From positions 1 to 64,000 of the forward strand of contig CAVQMB010000042.1 in the NCBI GenBank assembly GCA_963713445.1: 64,000 nucleotides of DNA, written 5' to 3'. Shown here one piece after another: positions 1 to 7,584 of the stretch (position 1 is its first letter; each line of letters begins with the position of its first letter). Made by a program: the position numbers and the translations under genes. A model generated the notes under the pieces. The model ran no database searches, was not told the origin of the DNA, and worked only from the letters and a program-made list of their open reading frames with translations. The stretch is from CAVQMB01 sp963713445. GTDB lineage: Bacteria > Pseudomonadota > Gammaproteobacteria > Competibacterales > Competibacteraceae.

Positions 1-661
1 CGACTTCCACCACCTCTACGCCGGCGGCCGGATTCGAGAAGCCGGGTGCTGGGCGCACGTGCGGCGCAAATTCTACGACCTGCATCAGGCCACCGGCTCA
101 CCCCTTTGTGCCGATCTGCTCGAGCGCATCGGTGCGCTCTACGCCGTGGAAGCCGACATTCGGGGCCAGTCCGCCGAGCAGCGACGCGAGGCGCGACAGA
201 ATCGTGCCGGAGCGCTCTTTGCCGATCTGAAACCCGCCATGCTCGATGCCCGGCAAAAGATCTCGGCCAAGTCCGCCCTGGCCGGTGCGCTGAACTATGC
301 GCTCTCGCGCTGGCCGGCACTGACGCGCTACTGCGACGACGGCGCGCTCGAGATCGACAACAACATCGCCGAGCGGTCGCTGCGCTGTGTCGCCCTGGGT
401 CGCAAGAACTTCCTGTTTGCCGGTGCCGATAGCGGCGGCATGCGCGCGGTCAACCTCTACACGCTCATCGGTACCGCCCAGCTCAACGGGCTCAACCCGG
501 AAGCGTATCTGCGTTACGTGCTCACCCACATCGCCGATCAGCCCATCAACCGCCTCGATGAGCTGCTGCCCTGGAACGTCAAAGACAAACTCTGACGCCC
601 ATTCTCTACCCACTGCTCCCGGTGCACGATCCCGTCAACCGAGTCCGCTCCGGACGCTTAC
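1..661 (+). mobile_element. IS66-family insertion sequence, right end (left part outside window)
   Basis: The end of an IS66-type transposase is followed about 65 bp later by a sequence whose outer end reads ACGCTTAC at 654-661. Read inward on the other strand this begins GTAAGCGTCCGG, the usual start of IS66-family terminal inverted repeats. I therefore place the right boundary of the element at 661. The left end and any duplicated target bases lie outside the window, so the 8-bp target duplication expected for this family cannot be checked. Confidence 0.75.
2..595 (+). CDS. IS66 family transposase (TnpC), C-terminal part
   Basis: Partial gene, open through the left edge of the window; about 197 codons are visible. 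It contains CWAHVRRKFYD near the start, a hallmark of the IS66 TnpC catalytic core, and IDNNIAERSLR followed by GRKNFLFAG at about 350-420. The glutamate in NNIAERSLR is the last residue of the DDE triad that cuts and joins DNA at the element ends. The C-terminus (EAYLRYVLTHI, then NRLDELLPWN) is also standard for the family. The upstream tnpA and tnpB are not in the window. The first D of the triad is also outside, so activity cannot be judged. Confidence 0.93.
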   Translation, partial: DFHHLYAGGRIREAGCWAHVRRKFYDLHQATGSPLCADLLERIGALYAVEADIRGQSAEQRREARQNRAGALFADLKPAMLDARQKISAKSALAGALNYALSRWPALTRYCDDGALEIDNNIAERSLRCVALGRKNFLFAGADSGGMRAVNLYTLIGTAQLNGLNPEAYLRYVLTHIADQPINRLDELLPWNVKDKL

Positions 662-749
662 ACACATTCCGCCTCGCGGGTTGACGTCAAGGTGAAACTC
701 TCCGCAAGACAGGCTAAGCTTGTTTCGCATGCCAGAGGAGGCAGGAGTG

Positions 750-1106
750 ATGCCAGACAACAAATCAGCGACCAATGTCGTCGCGAGTCTCATCAGTTTA
801 TTTGTCCCCGGTTTGGGACAACTCGTACAGATGAGGCTGTGCCGCGCCTTGGCCTATTTCTTTACCGCACTCGTTGTGACCGTCGTGAGTGGTGTGCTGT
901 TGCCATTTCTGGTGCCGTGGCTGTTCCGCATGGGTGCCACGGCTTTTTTTCTTCCGACGCTGGTCGTTGGCGTGTTCGCAGCCTACGACGCAGTGGCGTA
1001 TTCATCGGTGACAGAGACGTTGCGTGAGACGTCCCGACGCGGGTGCAACGGCAACGAAGCCACGGCGCAGGATCGGCCGGCGCAAGAGGTGACCGGGAAC
1101 GTTTGA
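750..1106 (+). CDS. small multi-pass membrane protein (TM2-like)
   Basis: 118 codons. The start is ATG at 750, preceded by AGGAGGCAGGAG at 735-746, a strong ribosome-binding site. The N-terminal part reads SLISLFVPGLGQLV, then a basic turn and a long hydrophobic stretch, a pattern shared with TM2-domain and related small membrane proteins whose first helix ends in PGLGQ. A second strongly hydrophobic region spans about residues 40-80. The tail is polar and low in complexity. No enzymatic motif is visible and the function is unknown. It sits alone between the IS66 end and the convergent uppP gene. Confidence 0.6.
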   Translation: MPDNKSATNVVASLISLFVPGLGQLVQMRLCRALAYFFTALVVTVVSGVLLPFLVPWLFRMGATAFFLPTLVVGVFAAYDAVAYSSVTETLRETSRRGCNGNEATAQDRPAQEVTGNV

Positions 1107-1202
1107 TCGGGTCAAACGGTGCGTGCGCCGGGACCGGGACGCCGTCATTTACAGGGTGTCGAGGAGTTCGACGAAACTTTCGGACGTGCTTGAGCAGTGG
1201 CT

Positions 1203-2054
1203 TCACAGCAGATATAGACCCAAAGCGCTTAGCCCTGCTACCAGACAGTAGATGCCGAAGGGTCGCAAGGCGGTGACTTCGTGCTGACGGAAGTAGCGCA
1301 TCAGAAACCAGGTGCTGAGGTAGGCGAACAGGCCGGCCAGCAGTCCGCTGATCAGGATATCGTGCAGCAATGCCGGCGTGATGCCGTGGCGCAATTCGAG
1401 CAACTTTGGAACTTCCAGAACTCCCGCCGCCGCAATGATCGGCGTCGCCAGCAGAAACGAGAACCGGGCTGAGGCCGCATAATCCAGGCCACCCGCCAGT
1501 CCCGCTACCAGGGTGACGCCTGAACGCGAGATGCCGGGGATCAACGCCAGTGCCTGGGCACAGCCAATAAGGAAGGCCTGGTGCCAGCGCAGGGTATCCA
1601 GATCGTGAACTGGTCGGCGGTTTTTGAAGCGGTCGCCGATGATCAGGATAATGCCATTAATGGCGAGAAAGCCCGCTGCGACCGCAAAGCCGGCGAACAA
1701 TGTGCGGATGTGATGTTCGAGCACGAGGCCCAGCAGGCCGGCCGGTATGGTGCCAATAACCAGCAGCCAGAACAGTCGCGTCTGCGGTTCGACCGGTCGC
1801 CCCCGGGTGCGCCAGAAGCTACCCAACAGGCTTGCCCAGTCACGCCAGAAATAAAGCAGCAGAGCGGTTGCGGTGCCCAGGTGCAGGACAACGATGAACG
1901 GCAGAAACCAGGCTGCGTCACGGTTGATGTCCCAGTGCAGTACGGCCGGCACCAGCACACTATGGCCCAGGCTGCTGACCGGAAACAGCTCGGTGACGCC
2001 TTGCATGATCGCCAGGGCCATTAATTGAAAGGTGTCGGCGTGGACTGCGGGCAC
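1203..2054 (-). CDS. uppP: undecaprenyl-diphosphatase (UppP/BacA)
   Basis: Removes one phosphate from undecaprenyl diphosphate on the outer face of the inner membrane, recycling the lipid carrier for peptidoglycan and other surface polymers. The 283-residue length is normal. The first catalytic motif is at about residues 19-31 (GVTELFPVSSLGH, with Glu22 and the serines), and the second is PGISRSG at about 173-179, in a loop between membrane helices. The rest is a multi-helix hydrophobic protein. The start is GTG at 2054, chosen because AGGAG lies just upstream in the sense direction. A perfect TATAAT lies about 85 bp upstream. Confidence 0.95.
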   Translation of the reverse strand: MPAVHADTFQLMALAIMQGVTELFPVSSLGHSVLVPAVLHWDINRDAAWFLPFIVVLHLGTATALLLYFWRDWASLLGSFWRTRGRPVEPQTRLFWLLVIGTIPAGLLGLVLEHHIRTLFAGFAVAAGFLAINGIILIIGDRFKNRRPVHDLDTLRWHQAFLIGCAQALALIPGISRSGVTLVAGLAGGLDYAASARFSFLLATPIIAAAGVLEVPKLLELRHGITPALLHDILISGLLAGLFAYLSTWFLMRYFRQHEVTALRPFGIYCLVAGLSALGLYLL

Positions 2055-2137
2055 TAGGGGCTCTCCTGGTTATGGCGAGGCGCAAGCGTGTTAGATGCGA
2101 CCGGGTCCGCTGTCGCTGGATTGGCCCCGGCCGGCGG

Positions 2138-2143
2138 ATTATA
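2138..2143 (-). promoter_or_regulatory. candidate -10 box upstream of uppP
   Basis: Reads TATAAT on the minus strand in a GC-rich intergenic stretch. It would start a leader of about 75 nt before the uppP GTG. No convincing -35 hexamer lies 16-18 bp upstream, so the call is weak. Confidence 0.3.
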
Positions 2144-2197
2144 CGTGTTCGGCGATGGCTGAGCCGGGTCCGGTTGAAGTACGGTGCCCGAACGGGT

Positions 2198-3118
2198 TCA
2201 GGCGAAGAACAGCAGATAGGCCAGCAGCGCGATGAGTGCGTACTTGACGCTGCGGTACAAGGTGCGGTTGGCACGCTTGAGCCGGCGCAGAACGTCACTC
2301 AGATAACCCGTGCCGGCATAGACTCGATTGAGCAGTCCCACTTGCTCGGTTGGTACATTCTGCGTCGAAGCGGCGCGCACTAACGACCGGCTGGTTAACC
2401 GGTTGAACCGGGTCATGAAGCGGGTCTTCAGCGGCCGCTCGACATCACAAAACAGGATCAGGCGGGACTGGTCGGTTTCGTTGGCGGCGTAATGCACATA
2501 GGTTTCGTCGAACAGCAGATCCTCGCCGTCGCGCCAGGAATAGGCCTGGCCATCGATGTAGATGCGGCAGGCATCCGAGTTTGGCGTCACCAGACCGAGG
2601 TGGTAGCGCAGCGAACCGGCAAAAGGATCGCGGTGGCGGCCCAGGGTGCCGCCCGCCGGTAACAGTGCGAACATGGCGGCATTGACCGACGGCAGTGCAT
2701 TCACCAGAGCGACTGTCTGCGGGCATAAAGACTGGGCCGAGGGCAAGGCATCACCGTACCACTTGAGATAGAATCGCTTCCAGCCCCGTTTGAAGAAAGA
2801 ATTGAATCCCAGATCATTGTGCCCCGTCGCTGCCCTCACGTGGCCGCCGTCCAGCAGTTGCAGCCCTTCCTCCCGGATCGTCTTCCAGTGCGCGCGCAGT
2901 GTCGCCAGTTCAGCAAACTCTTGCGCATTGAGAATTGGCTGGGCGGGCACTGCCGAGAACAGATACATGAGCACATTGTAGGGCGCCATGATGGTCGAAT
3001 GGTCAGCCAGCTGGCGCAGCAGTTTCAGGCGATCGCGACCGCGGAAATGCACGTACAGGGCGGGCAGGATGAAGAAATAAAGAACCAGAAACTTAGGTGC
3101 CAGAAGAACGGCTGGCAT
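2198..3118 (-). CDS. aspartyl/asparaginyl beta-hydroxylase family protein, LpxO-like
   Basis: 306 residues. Members of this iron/2-oxoglutarate dioxygenase family include LpxO, which hydroxylates the secondary acyl chain of lipid A at the inner membrane. The N-terminus has a hydrophobic anchor (about residues 5-24), as LpxO does. The iron ligands are visible: His162 and Asp164 in RHRDPF, and His209 in ETYVHYAAN, with Arg219 placed to bind 2-oxoglutarate. A second hydrophobic segment ends the protein, so it is probably held in the membrane at both ends. The ATG at 3118 has AGGAG upstream. Substrate assignment to lipid A is from family resemblance only; uppP downstream is consistent with an envelope role. 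Confidence 0.8.
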   Translation of the reverse strand: MPAVLLAPKFLVLYFFILPALYVHFRGRDRLKLLRQLADHSTIMAPYNVLMYLFSAVPAQPILNAQEFAELATLRAHWKTIREEGLQLLDGGHVRAATGHNDLGFNSFFKRGWKRFYLKWYGDALPSAQSLCPQTVALVNALPSVNAAMFALLPAGGTLGRHRDPFAGSLRYHLGLVTPNSDACRIYIDGQAYSWRDGEDLLFDETYVHYAANETDQSRLILFCDVERPLKTRFMTRFNRLTSRSLVRAASTQNVPTEQVGLLNRVYAGTGYLSDVLRRLKRANRTLYRSVKYALIALLAYLLFFA

Positions 3119-3326
3119 GGTGGATTACTCCTGGGTAGACGGTTCGGCGAGCGGCTGGCGAACGCGACCCACAAGCTAAAGTGGATGGTTCATGATATTC
3201 GGTGAGTTCAGCTATCCTGTCAATGGAGAGGACTATTCCGTGCCGCGGTGCCAGGCCGGTAGTTGCCACTATCCATGATATCCATCTGGCGCTGGTGTCG
3301 CTCCGAGCGATGGGTTATGGTCTGGC

Positions 3327-3736
3327 ATGGAGGAATCGATTATGACAACTGATACGGGCTCCGGCCGACTGCTGGATGTCGCGAGCCGTGACACGTTTCG
3401 GCACGATGGCGTGGTACTGCTGCGTGGCCTGTTCCGCGATTGGGTTGCCCTGTTACGCGAGGGTGTGGCGCGCAATCGCGGCGAGCCGGGCCCTTACGCC
3501 AAACATTATCGGGCGACGCTATCGCTCTCAGTCTCATGACCATGCACGGTGCATCGCCCAACCGGTCGGTGGACTTGCGCAGGCGGGCGTTCGCTGGCCG
3601 CTGGCTGGGCGATGACTTGCGTTTTGCCGTGCGCCCGGACGTCACCTCGCCGCCGTTTCCGGACGGGACCCTGACACACGGTGACGTGCTGGATCATCCG
3701 GCGTTCCCGCTGGTTTATCCGCACCCGGCCGACTGA
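3327..3736 (+). pseudogene. phytanoyl-CoA dioxygenase (PhyH) family remnant, internal deletion
   Basis: Two pieces of one PhyH-family gene lie in different frames. The N-terminal piece (from 3327) has FRHDGVVLLRGLF, a following tryptophan, and PGPYAKHY. The C-terminal piece (about 3507-3736, frame shifted) has LSLMTMHGASPNRS, then RRRAFAGRWLGDD and LDHPAFPLVYP. The join falls near 3507-3512. Intact relatives run to about 270-290 residues; here roughly 140-150 codons are missing, including the HxD iron-binding pair. The protein cannot be an active dioxygenase. The surviving ends are well preserved, so the deletion looks recent. The neighbouring kinase and enolase genes may belong to the same former pathway. 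Confidence 0.8.
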
Positions 3737-3769
3737 TACGGACCGGGCCAAGCTATCGTCGCGACCATC

Positions 3770-4804
3770 ATGCCGGCGTCGCTGGATATCGAACAACCCA
3801 TCGCGCTGCTGGCCTATTTGCGGGCCAGTGGCCGCATCGGCCCGACCGAACAGGCAGCGGTACGAATCCTGAGGGGTGGGGTATCCAACCGCACTGTATT
3901 GCTGCAGCGGCCGGGCGGTGATGATTGGGTGCTGAAGCAGGCCTTGGCGCAGTTGCGAGTCGCCGTTGACTGGTTCAGTGATCCGCAGCGCATCGAGCGG
4001 GAGGCGTTGGCTCTGCGCACACTGACCCGGTTAGTGCCGGCCGGAAGCGTGCCGCGACTGGTATTCGAGGATCGTGACCAGCGGCTGCTGGCGATGCAGG
4101 CAGTACCCGAGCCTCATGAGAACTGGAAAAGACTGTTGCTGGGCGGCATGTTGCAGTTGGCGCATGTCGATCAGGCCGCCCGGCTGCTGGGCCTGATCCA
4201 CCGTCACGCTTGGCGGCAACGGGATGCTTTGCGGCCGTTATTCGCTGACCGCAGGTTCTTTGAATCGCTTCGACTGGAACCCTATTACGCCTATACCGCT
4301 ACGCAGCTGCCGGCGGCGGCGGCGTTTCTAAGCGCACTGATTGATTCGACCCGGGACCGCTGCCTGACCCTGGTGCATGGCGACTACAGTCCCAAGAACA
4401 TGCTGATCCAGCACGATCGGCTGATTCTGCTGGACCACGAGGTGGCGCACTGGGGCGATCCGGCGTTCGACGTGGGCTTCCTGTTGACCCATTTGCTGAG
4501 CAAGGCGCATCACCTGATGTCACGGCGATCGGACTTCGCTGCTGCGGCGCGGCGTTTCTGGCTGGTCTACCAACAGGTGCTGGGACCTACGGTGACCTGG
4601 AGCACGGCACTGGAATCCCATGCGGTACGGCATACGCTCGGTTGTTTGCTGGCCCGGGTCGCCGGTCGTTCGCCGCTGGAGTATCTCGATGCCGCCGAGC
4701 AGGGCCACCTGCAACGGGCCGTGCTGGGTCTGCTCGAGACAGTGCCGGGTCGCGTGGATGAACTGATTACTAATCTCCTTGCCCGACTGGAGACCCATGA
4801 CTGA
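3770..4804 (+). CDS. aminoglycoside phosphotransferase (APH)-fold small-molecule kinase
   Basis: 344 residues with the APH/choline kinase fold. Visible features are an N-terminal nucleotide-binding lobe with WVLKQALAQLRV (probable ATP-binding lysine), the catalytic loop HGDYSPKN at about residues 203-210 with the catalytic Asp, and LLDHEVAHWGDPAFDVG, which supplies the metal-binding Asp and the family's typical GDPAFDVG. It resembles the methylthioribose kinase branch more than true aminoglycoside kinases, so a resistance role is not implied. The gene is intact, unlike both neighbours, and its end overlaps the enolase start by eight bases (ATGACTGA), which suggests translational coupling. No clear ribosome-binding site precedes the ATG. 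The substrate is unknown. Confidence 0.8.
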   Translation: MPASLDIEQPIALLAYLRASGRIGPTEQAAVRILRGGVSNRTVLLQRPGGDDWVLKQALAQLRVAVDWFSDPQRIEREALALRTLTRLVPAGSVPRLVFEDRDQRLLAMQAVPEPHENWKRLLLGGMLQLAHVDQAARLLGLIHRHAWRQRDALRPLFADRRFFESLRLEPYYAYTATQLPAAAAFLSALIDSTRDRCLTLVHGDYSPKNMLIQHDRLILLDHEVAHWGDPAFDVGFLLTHLLSKAHHLMSRRSDFAAAARRFWLVYQQVLGPTVTWSTALESHAVRHTLGCLLARVAGRSPLEYLDAAEQGHLQRAVLGLLETVPGRVDELITNLLARLETHD

Positions 4805-6108
4805 TATTGCTCTGCTGGACGGACTGGAAATCCTCGACAGTCGCGGCCGCCCTACTGTAGCGGCCCGCTGTGTACTGGGCGACGGTATGGTTGGCGTGGC
4901 ATCGGTGCCGTCGGGCGCCTCGACCGGCCGGGCCGAAGCGCACGAGCTGCGCGATGGCGATCCGCGGCGCTACGGTGGGCTGGGTTGCCGCAAGGCGGTT
5001 GCGCTGATCCGTGGCGAGCTGGCGCCCGCACTGCACGGGCGTGGTTTACGTCAGCCAGGCCGCCTTTGATCAGGGAGATGCTCGACTCGATGGCACCGAA
5101 CAAAAATCGCGGCTCGGCGCCAACGCGTTACTGGCCGTCTCCCTCGGTTTGCGCCGGGCCCGCGCCCATCAGACCGGCATTACCGTTGTACCGCTACTTG
5201 GCGCAGACTTCAGGCGCCGGCGTCGTACCCGGGACACATTGCCCCGCCCGACCATCAATCTCTTTTCGCGGCGGCAAACATGCCGGGCGGCCAGATTCCG
5301 ATCCAGGACGTGCTGGTGGTGCCGGCCGGCGGCAGGTACCATCGAACGAAGCCTGGCGTTGACGGCTGGGAGGTCTACCAGTCGGCCGGTGAGTTTGACC
5401 CGGGAGCGCTACGGGATGCGGCCGTTTGACCGCCGACGAAGGCGGCCTGGCGCCACCGTTCGCCGAACACCGTGGCCATGCTGGATGATGCCATCGATGC
5501 CATCCGGCTGGCGGCCCTGGAGCCCGGGGCGGGACGTGGCGCTGGCGCTGGATGTCGCCGCCTAGCCAGTTCTTTCGGGCGGCGGGTATCACCTCGATGG
5601 CGAAGCGCTGGACAGCGTCGCCATGATCGATCGGCTGCTGCGCTGGCTGCAGCACTATCCCATCGTAAGTCTGGAGGACGGCCTCGCCGAAGACGACTGG
5701 GATCACTGGCCCGCACTGCGGCGCCAGGTCGCCGGCCGGGCTCTGGTTCTTGGCGATGACCTGTTGTGCACCAACCCGAAGCGGATCCGGCGCGCGCTCG
5801 CTAGCACTGCGGCTGACGCGCTGTTGCTCAAGGTCAACCAGATCGGCACCTTGACCGAGGCCGCCGAAGCCTGCCGGCTGGCCCGTGCGGCCGGCTGGAT
5901 GATCACTGTCAGCGCCCGCAGTGGCGAAACCGAAGACGACTGGTTGGCCGATCTCGCGGTAGGCTGGGCCGGCGACCAGATCAAGGTCGGTTCCATCACC
6001 CAGTCGGACCGGTTGGCCAAATACAATCGGCTGCTCGCAATCGAAAATGAGACCGGATTCCCGTTGGTAGCCTGGCCCCGCTCAGAAGCGCTCCAGCCAC
6101 GGTCGTAG
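4797..6108 (+). pseudogene. enolase paralogue, multiply frameshifted
   Basis: Enolase-family sequence broken into several frames. The first block (from ATG 4797) has LEILDSRGRPTV and PSGASTG. Next come QKSRLGANALLAVSL (near 5100), PRPTINLF (near 5250), and a short run GGQIPIQDVLVVPAGG (near 5290-5335). The last block, from about 5480 to the stop, is well preserved: YPIVSLEDGLAEDDW, LLLKVNQIGTL and QIKVGSITQSDRLAKYNRLL carry the metal-binding acids and catalytic lysines of enolase. The centre (about 5340-5470) is degenerate and shorter than in normal enolases. At least five frame changes are needed. It overlaps the kinase start-to-stop and probably was co-translated. Divergence suggests a paralogue, not the housekeeping eno. 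Confidence 0.8.
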
Positions 6109-6780
6109 TTCCAGCTCCCAGCTCCAGGCGCTGCGTGGCTGGCGCAGAACGTCCAGATAGGACTGGGCGATGGCGTCCGGTACCAGCAGGCTGTCGGGGC
6201 GGTCGGCCGGCGGTTCTCGACCTGGCGCGCGAATGCCGCCGTCGATCACGAAATGCGCGACGTGGATGTTCTCGGGTGCCAGCTCCCGGGCCATGCTCTG
6301 GGCCAGCCCACGCAGGGCGAACTTGCCCATGGCGAACGGCGCCGACTGCGGGTAGCCTTTGACACCAGCCGACGCACCGGTAAACAGGATTGCCCCACGG
6401 CCCGTTGCCAGCATGCGCCGGGCTGCGGCCTGGGCGACCAGGAAGGCGCCGAAGGCGGTGACCTCCAGAGTCTTGCGGACCTCGCCCGGTGCCAGCTCGA
6501 CCAGCGGGCCGCGGACCCGGTAGCTGGCATTGTAAAGCACCACATCGGGTGGCCCCAGGTCGCTGTCGACGACGCTGAACAAGGCATCGACCTGGGCCGG
6601 ATCGGCGGCGTCGCAGGCGTAGCGCCGGGCTCCGAGGTCCTGGCACAGATCCGTCAGCTTGTCGGGCCGGCGGGCGGCCAGTGCGATCGTCATGCCGGCC
6701 TGCGAGAACCGGCGGGCTACGGCGGCGCTCAGGCCGCTGCCGGTGCCGACAATCAAAGCGGTGGAATAAGGCATGGTCAC
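6082..6780 (-). CDS. SDR family oxidoreductase lacking the catalytic tyrosine
   Basis: 232 residues with the short-chain dehydrogenase Rossmann fold. The cofactor loop is VGTGSGLSAA near the start, and LYNASYRVRG takes the place of the usual NNAG-type strand. The catalytic serine is Ser137 (TGASAG). Where the family has YxxxK, this protein has Phe149-Ala-Met-Gly-Lys153 (SAPFAMGKFALRG). Loss of the tyrosine hydroxyl should impair classical hydride-transfer catalysis, yet the fold and the lysine are kept. The start is GTG at 6780, with GGAG upstream; an in-frame ATG at 6774 is possible. It converges on and slightly overlaps the enolase remnant. The function is unknown. Confidence 0.8.
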   Translation of the reverse strand: MTMPYSTALIVGTGSGLSAAVARRFSQAGMTIALAARRPDKLTDLCQDLGARRYACDAADPAQVDALFSVVDSDLGPPDVVLYNASYRVRGPLVELAPGEVRKTLEVTAFGAFLVAQAAARRMLATGRGAILFTGASAGVKGYPQSAPFAMGKFALRGLAQSMARELAPENIHVAHFVIDGGIRAPGREPPADRPDSLLVPDAIAQSYLDVLRQPRSAWSWELELRPWLERF

Positions 6781-6819
6781 AAGTTATCTCCAGTCGGTTC
6801 GGCTGTATTATCAACGCCC

Positions 6820-7584
6820 ATGGAACAGGATACGTGGTTCCGGCCGATCGGGTACACTGCCCGCCCCGCTGACAACAAGGCTTGCAAGGCAGTGAACCGG
6901 AAAGCGACTCCGACAACCGTCTCGATGGCGTTTTTGCTGGTCACGATCGGGTTCGTTACGACCTTGATCATATCCAACATCGTCAGCGTTAAGCTGTTCG
7001 CGGTGGCGGGTTGGACGCTACCGGCCGGCACCGTGATTTTCCCGCTGGGCTACATTCTGGGCGACGTGCTGACGGAGGTTTATGGGTACCGGCGCGCCCG
7101 CCAGGTGATCTGGCTCGGCTTTGCCGCTAACCTGCTGGCGGTGCTGGTCATTGTGATCGCCATCGCTTTGCCGCCAGCGTCGTTCTGGCACGGTCAGAGT
7201 GCCTATGAACAGGTACTGGGCTTCACCCCGCGGTTGTTGCTGGCGTCGTTTGCGGCCTACCTGGTGGGCGAATTCGCCAATTCCTATGTCATGGCACGCA
7301 TGAAAATCGCCACCCGCGGGCGCTGGCTCTGGACCCGCACCATCGGCTCGACACTAATAGGTGAGGGTCTGGATTCGCTGATTTTCATAACCATTGCATT
7401 TTACGGCATCATGCCGCCGGCAGTGCTGGTCAGCGCGGTGGTGCTGCAATGGCTGGTTAAGTCCGCCTACGAGGCCGCGGTCACACCGTTGACCTACTGG
7501 GTGGTCAACGCGCTCAAGCGCCATGAGGGCCAGGATCCTTACGACTACGACGTGAACTTTAATCCGCTCCGGATCACCGATTGA
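6820..7584 (+). CDS. queuosine precursor transporter (VUT/YhhQ family)
   Basis: 254 residues, predicted as a six-helix inner-membrane protein that takes up preQ0/preQ1 for making the modified tRNA base queuosine. Family signatures visible are SNIVSVKLFAVAG, PLGYILGDVLTEVYGYRRAR, VGEFANSYVMARMK and GSTLIGEGLDSLIF. The start at ATG 6820 gives a polar N-terminal tail of about 35 residues before the first helix. A GTG at 6892 just before the hydrophobic region would give a length closer to the usual 220-230 residues and is an alternative. It is divergent from the SDR gene and abuts the convergent M20 gene. Confidence 0.85.
   Translation: MEQDTWFRPIGYTARPADNKACKAVNRKATPTTVSMAFLLVTIGFVTTLIISNIVSVKLFAVAGWTLPAGTVIFPLGYILGDVLTEVYGYRRARQVIWLGFAANLLAVLVIVIAIALPPASFWHGQSAYEQVLGFTPRLLLASFAAYLVGEFANSYVMARMKIATRGRWLWTRTIGSTLIGEGLDSLIFITIAFYGIMPPAVLVSAVVLQWLVKSAYEAAVTPLTYWVVNALKRHEGQDPYDYDVNFNPLRITD

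Noticed and set aside
681..690. Perfect palindrome TTGACGTCAA
   Set aside because: The half-sites have no spacer, so it does not fit an FNR box, and no -10 lies downstream at a useful distance.
3770..4804. Antibiotic resistance through an aminoglycoside phosphotransferase
   Set aside because: The fold is shared by many metabolic kinases; the neighbours and motifs suggest a small-metabolite kinase instead.
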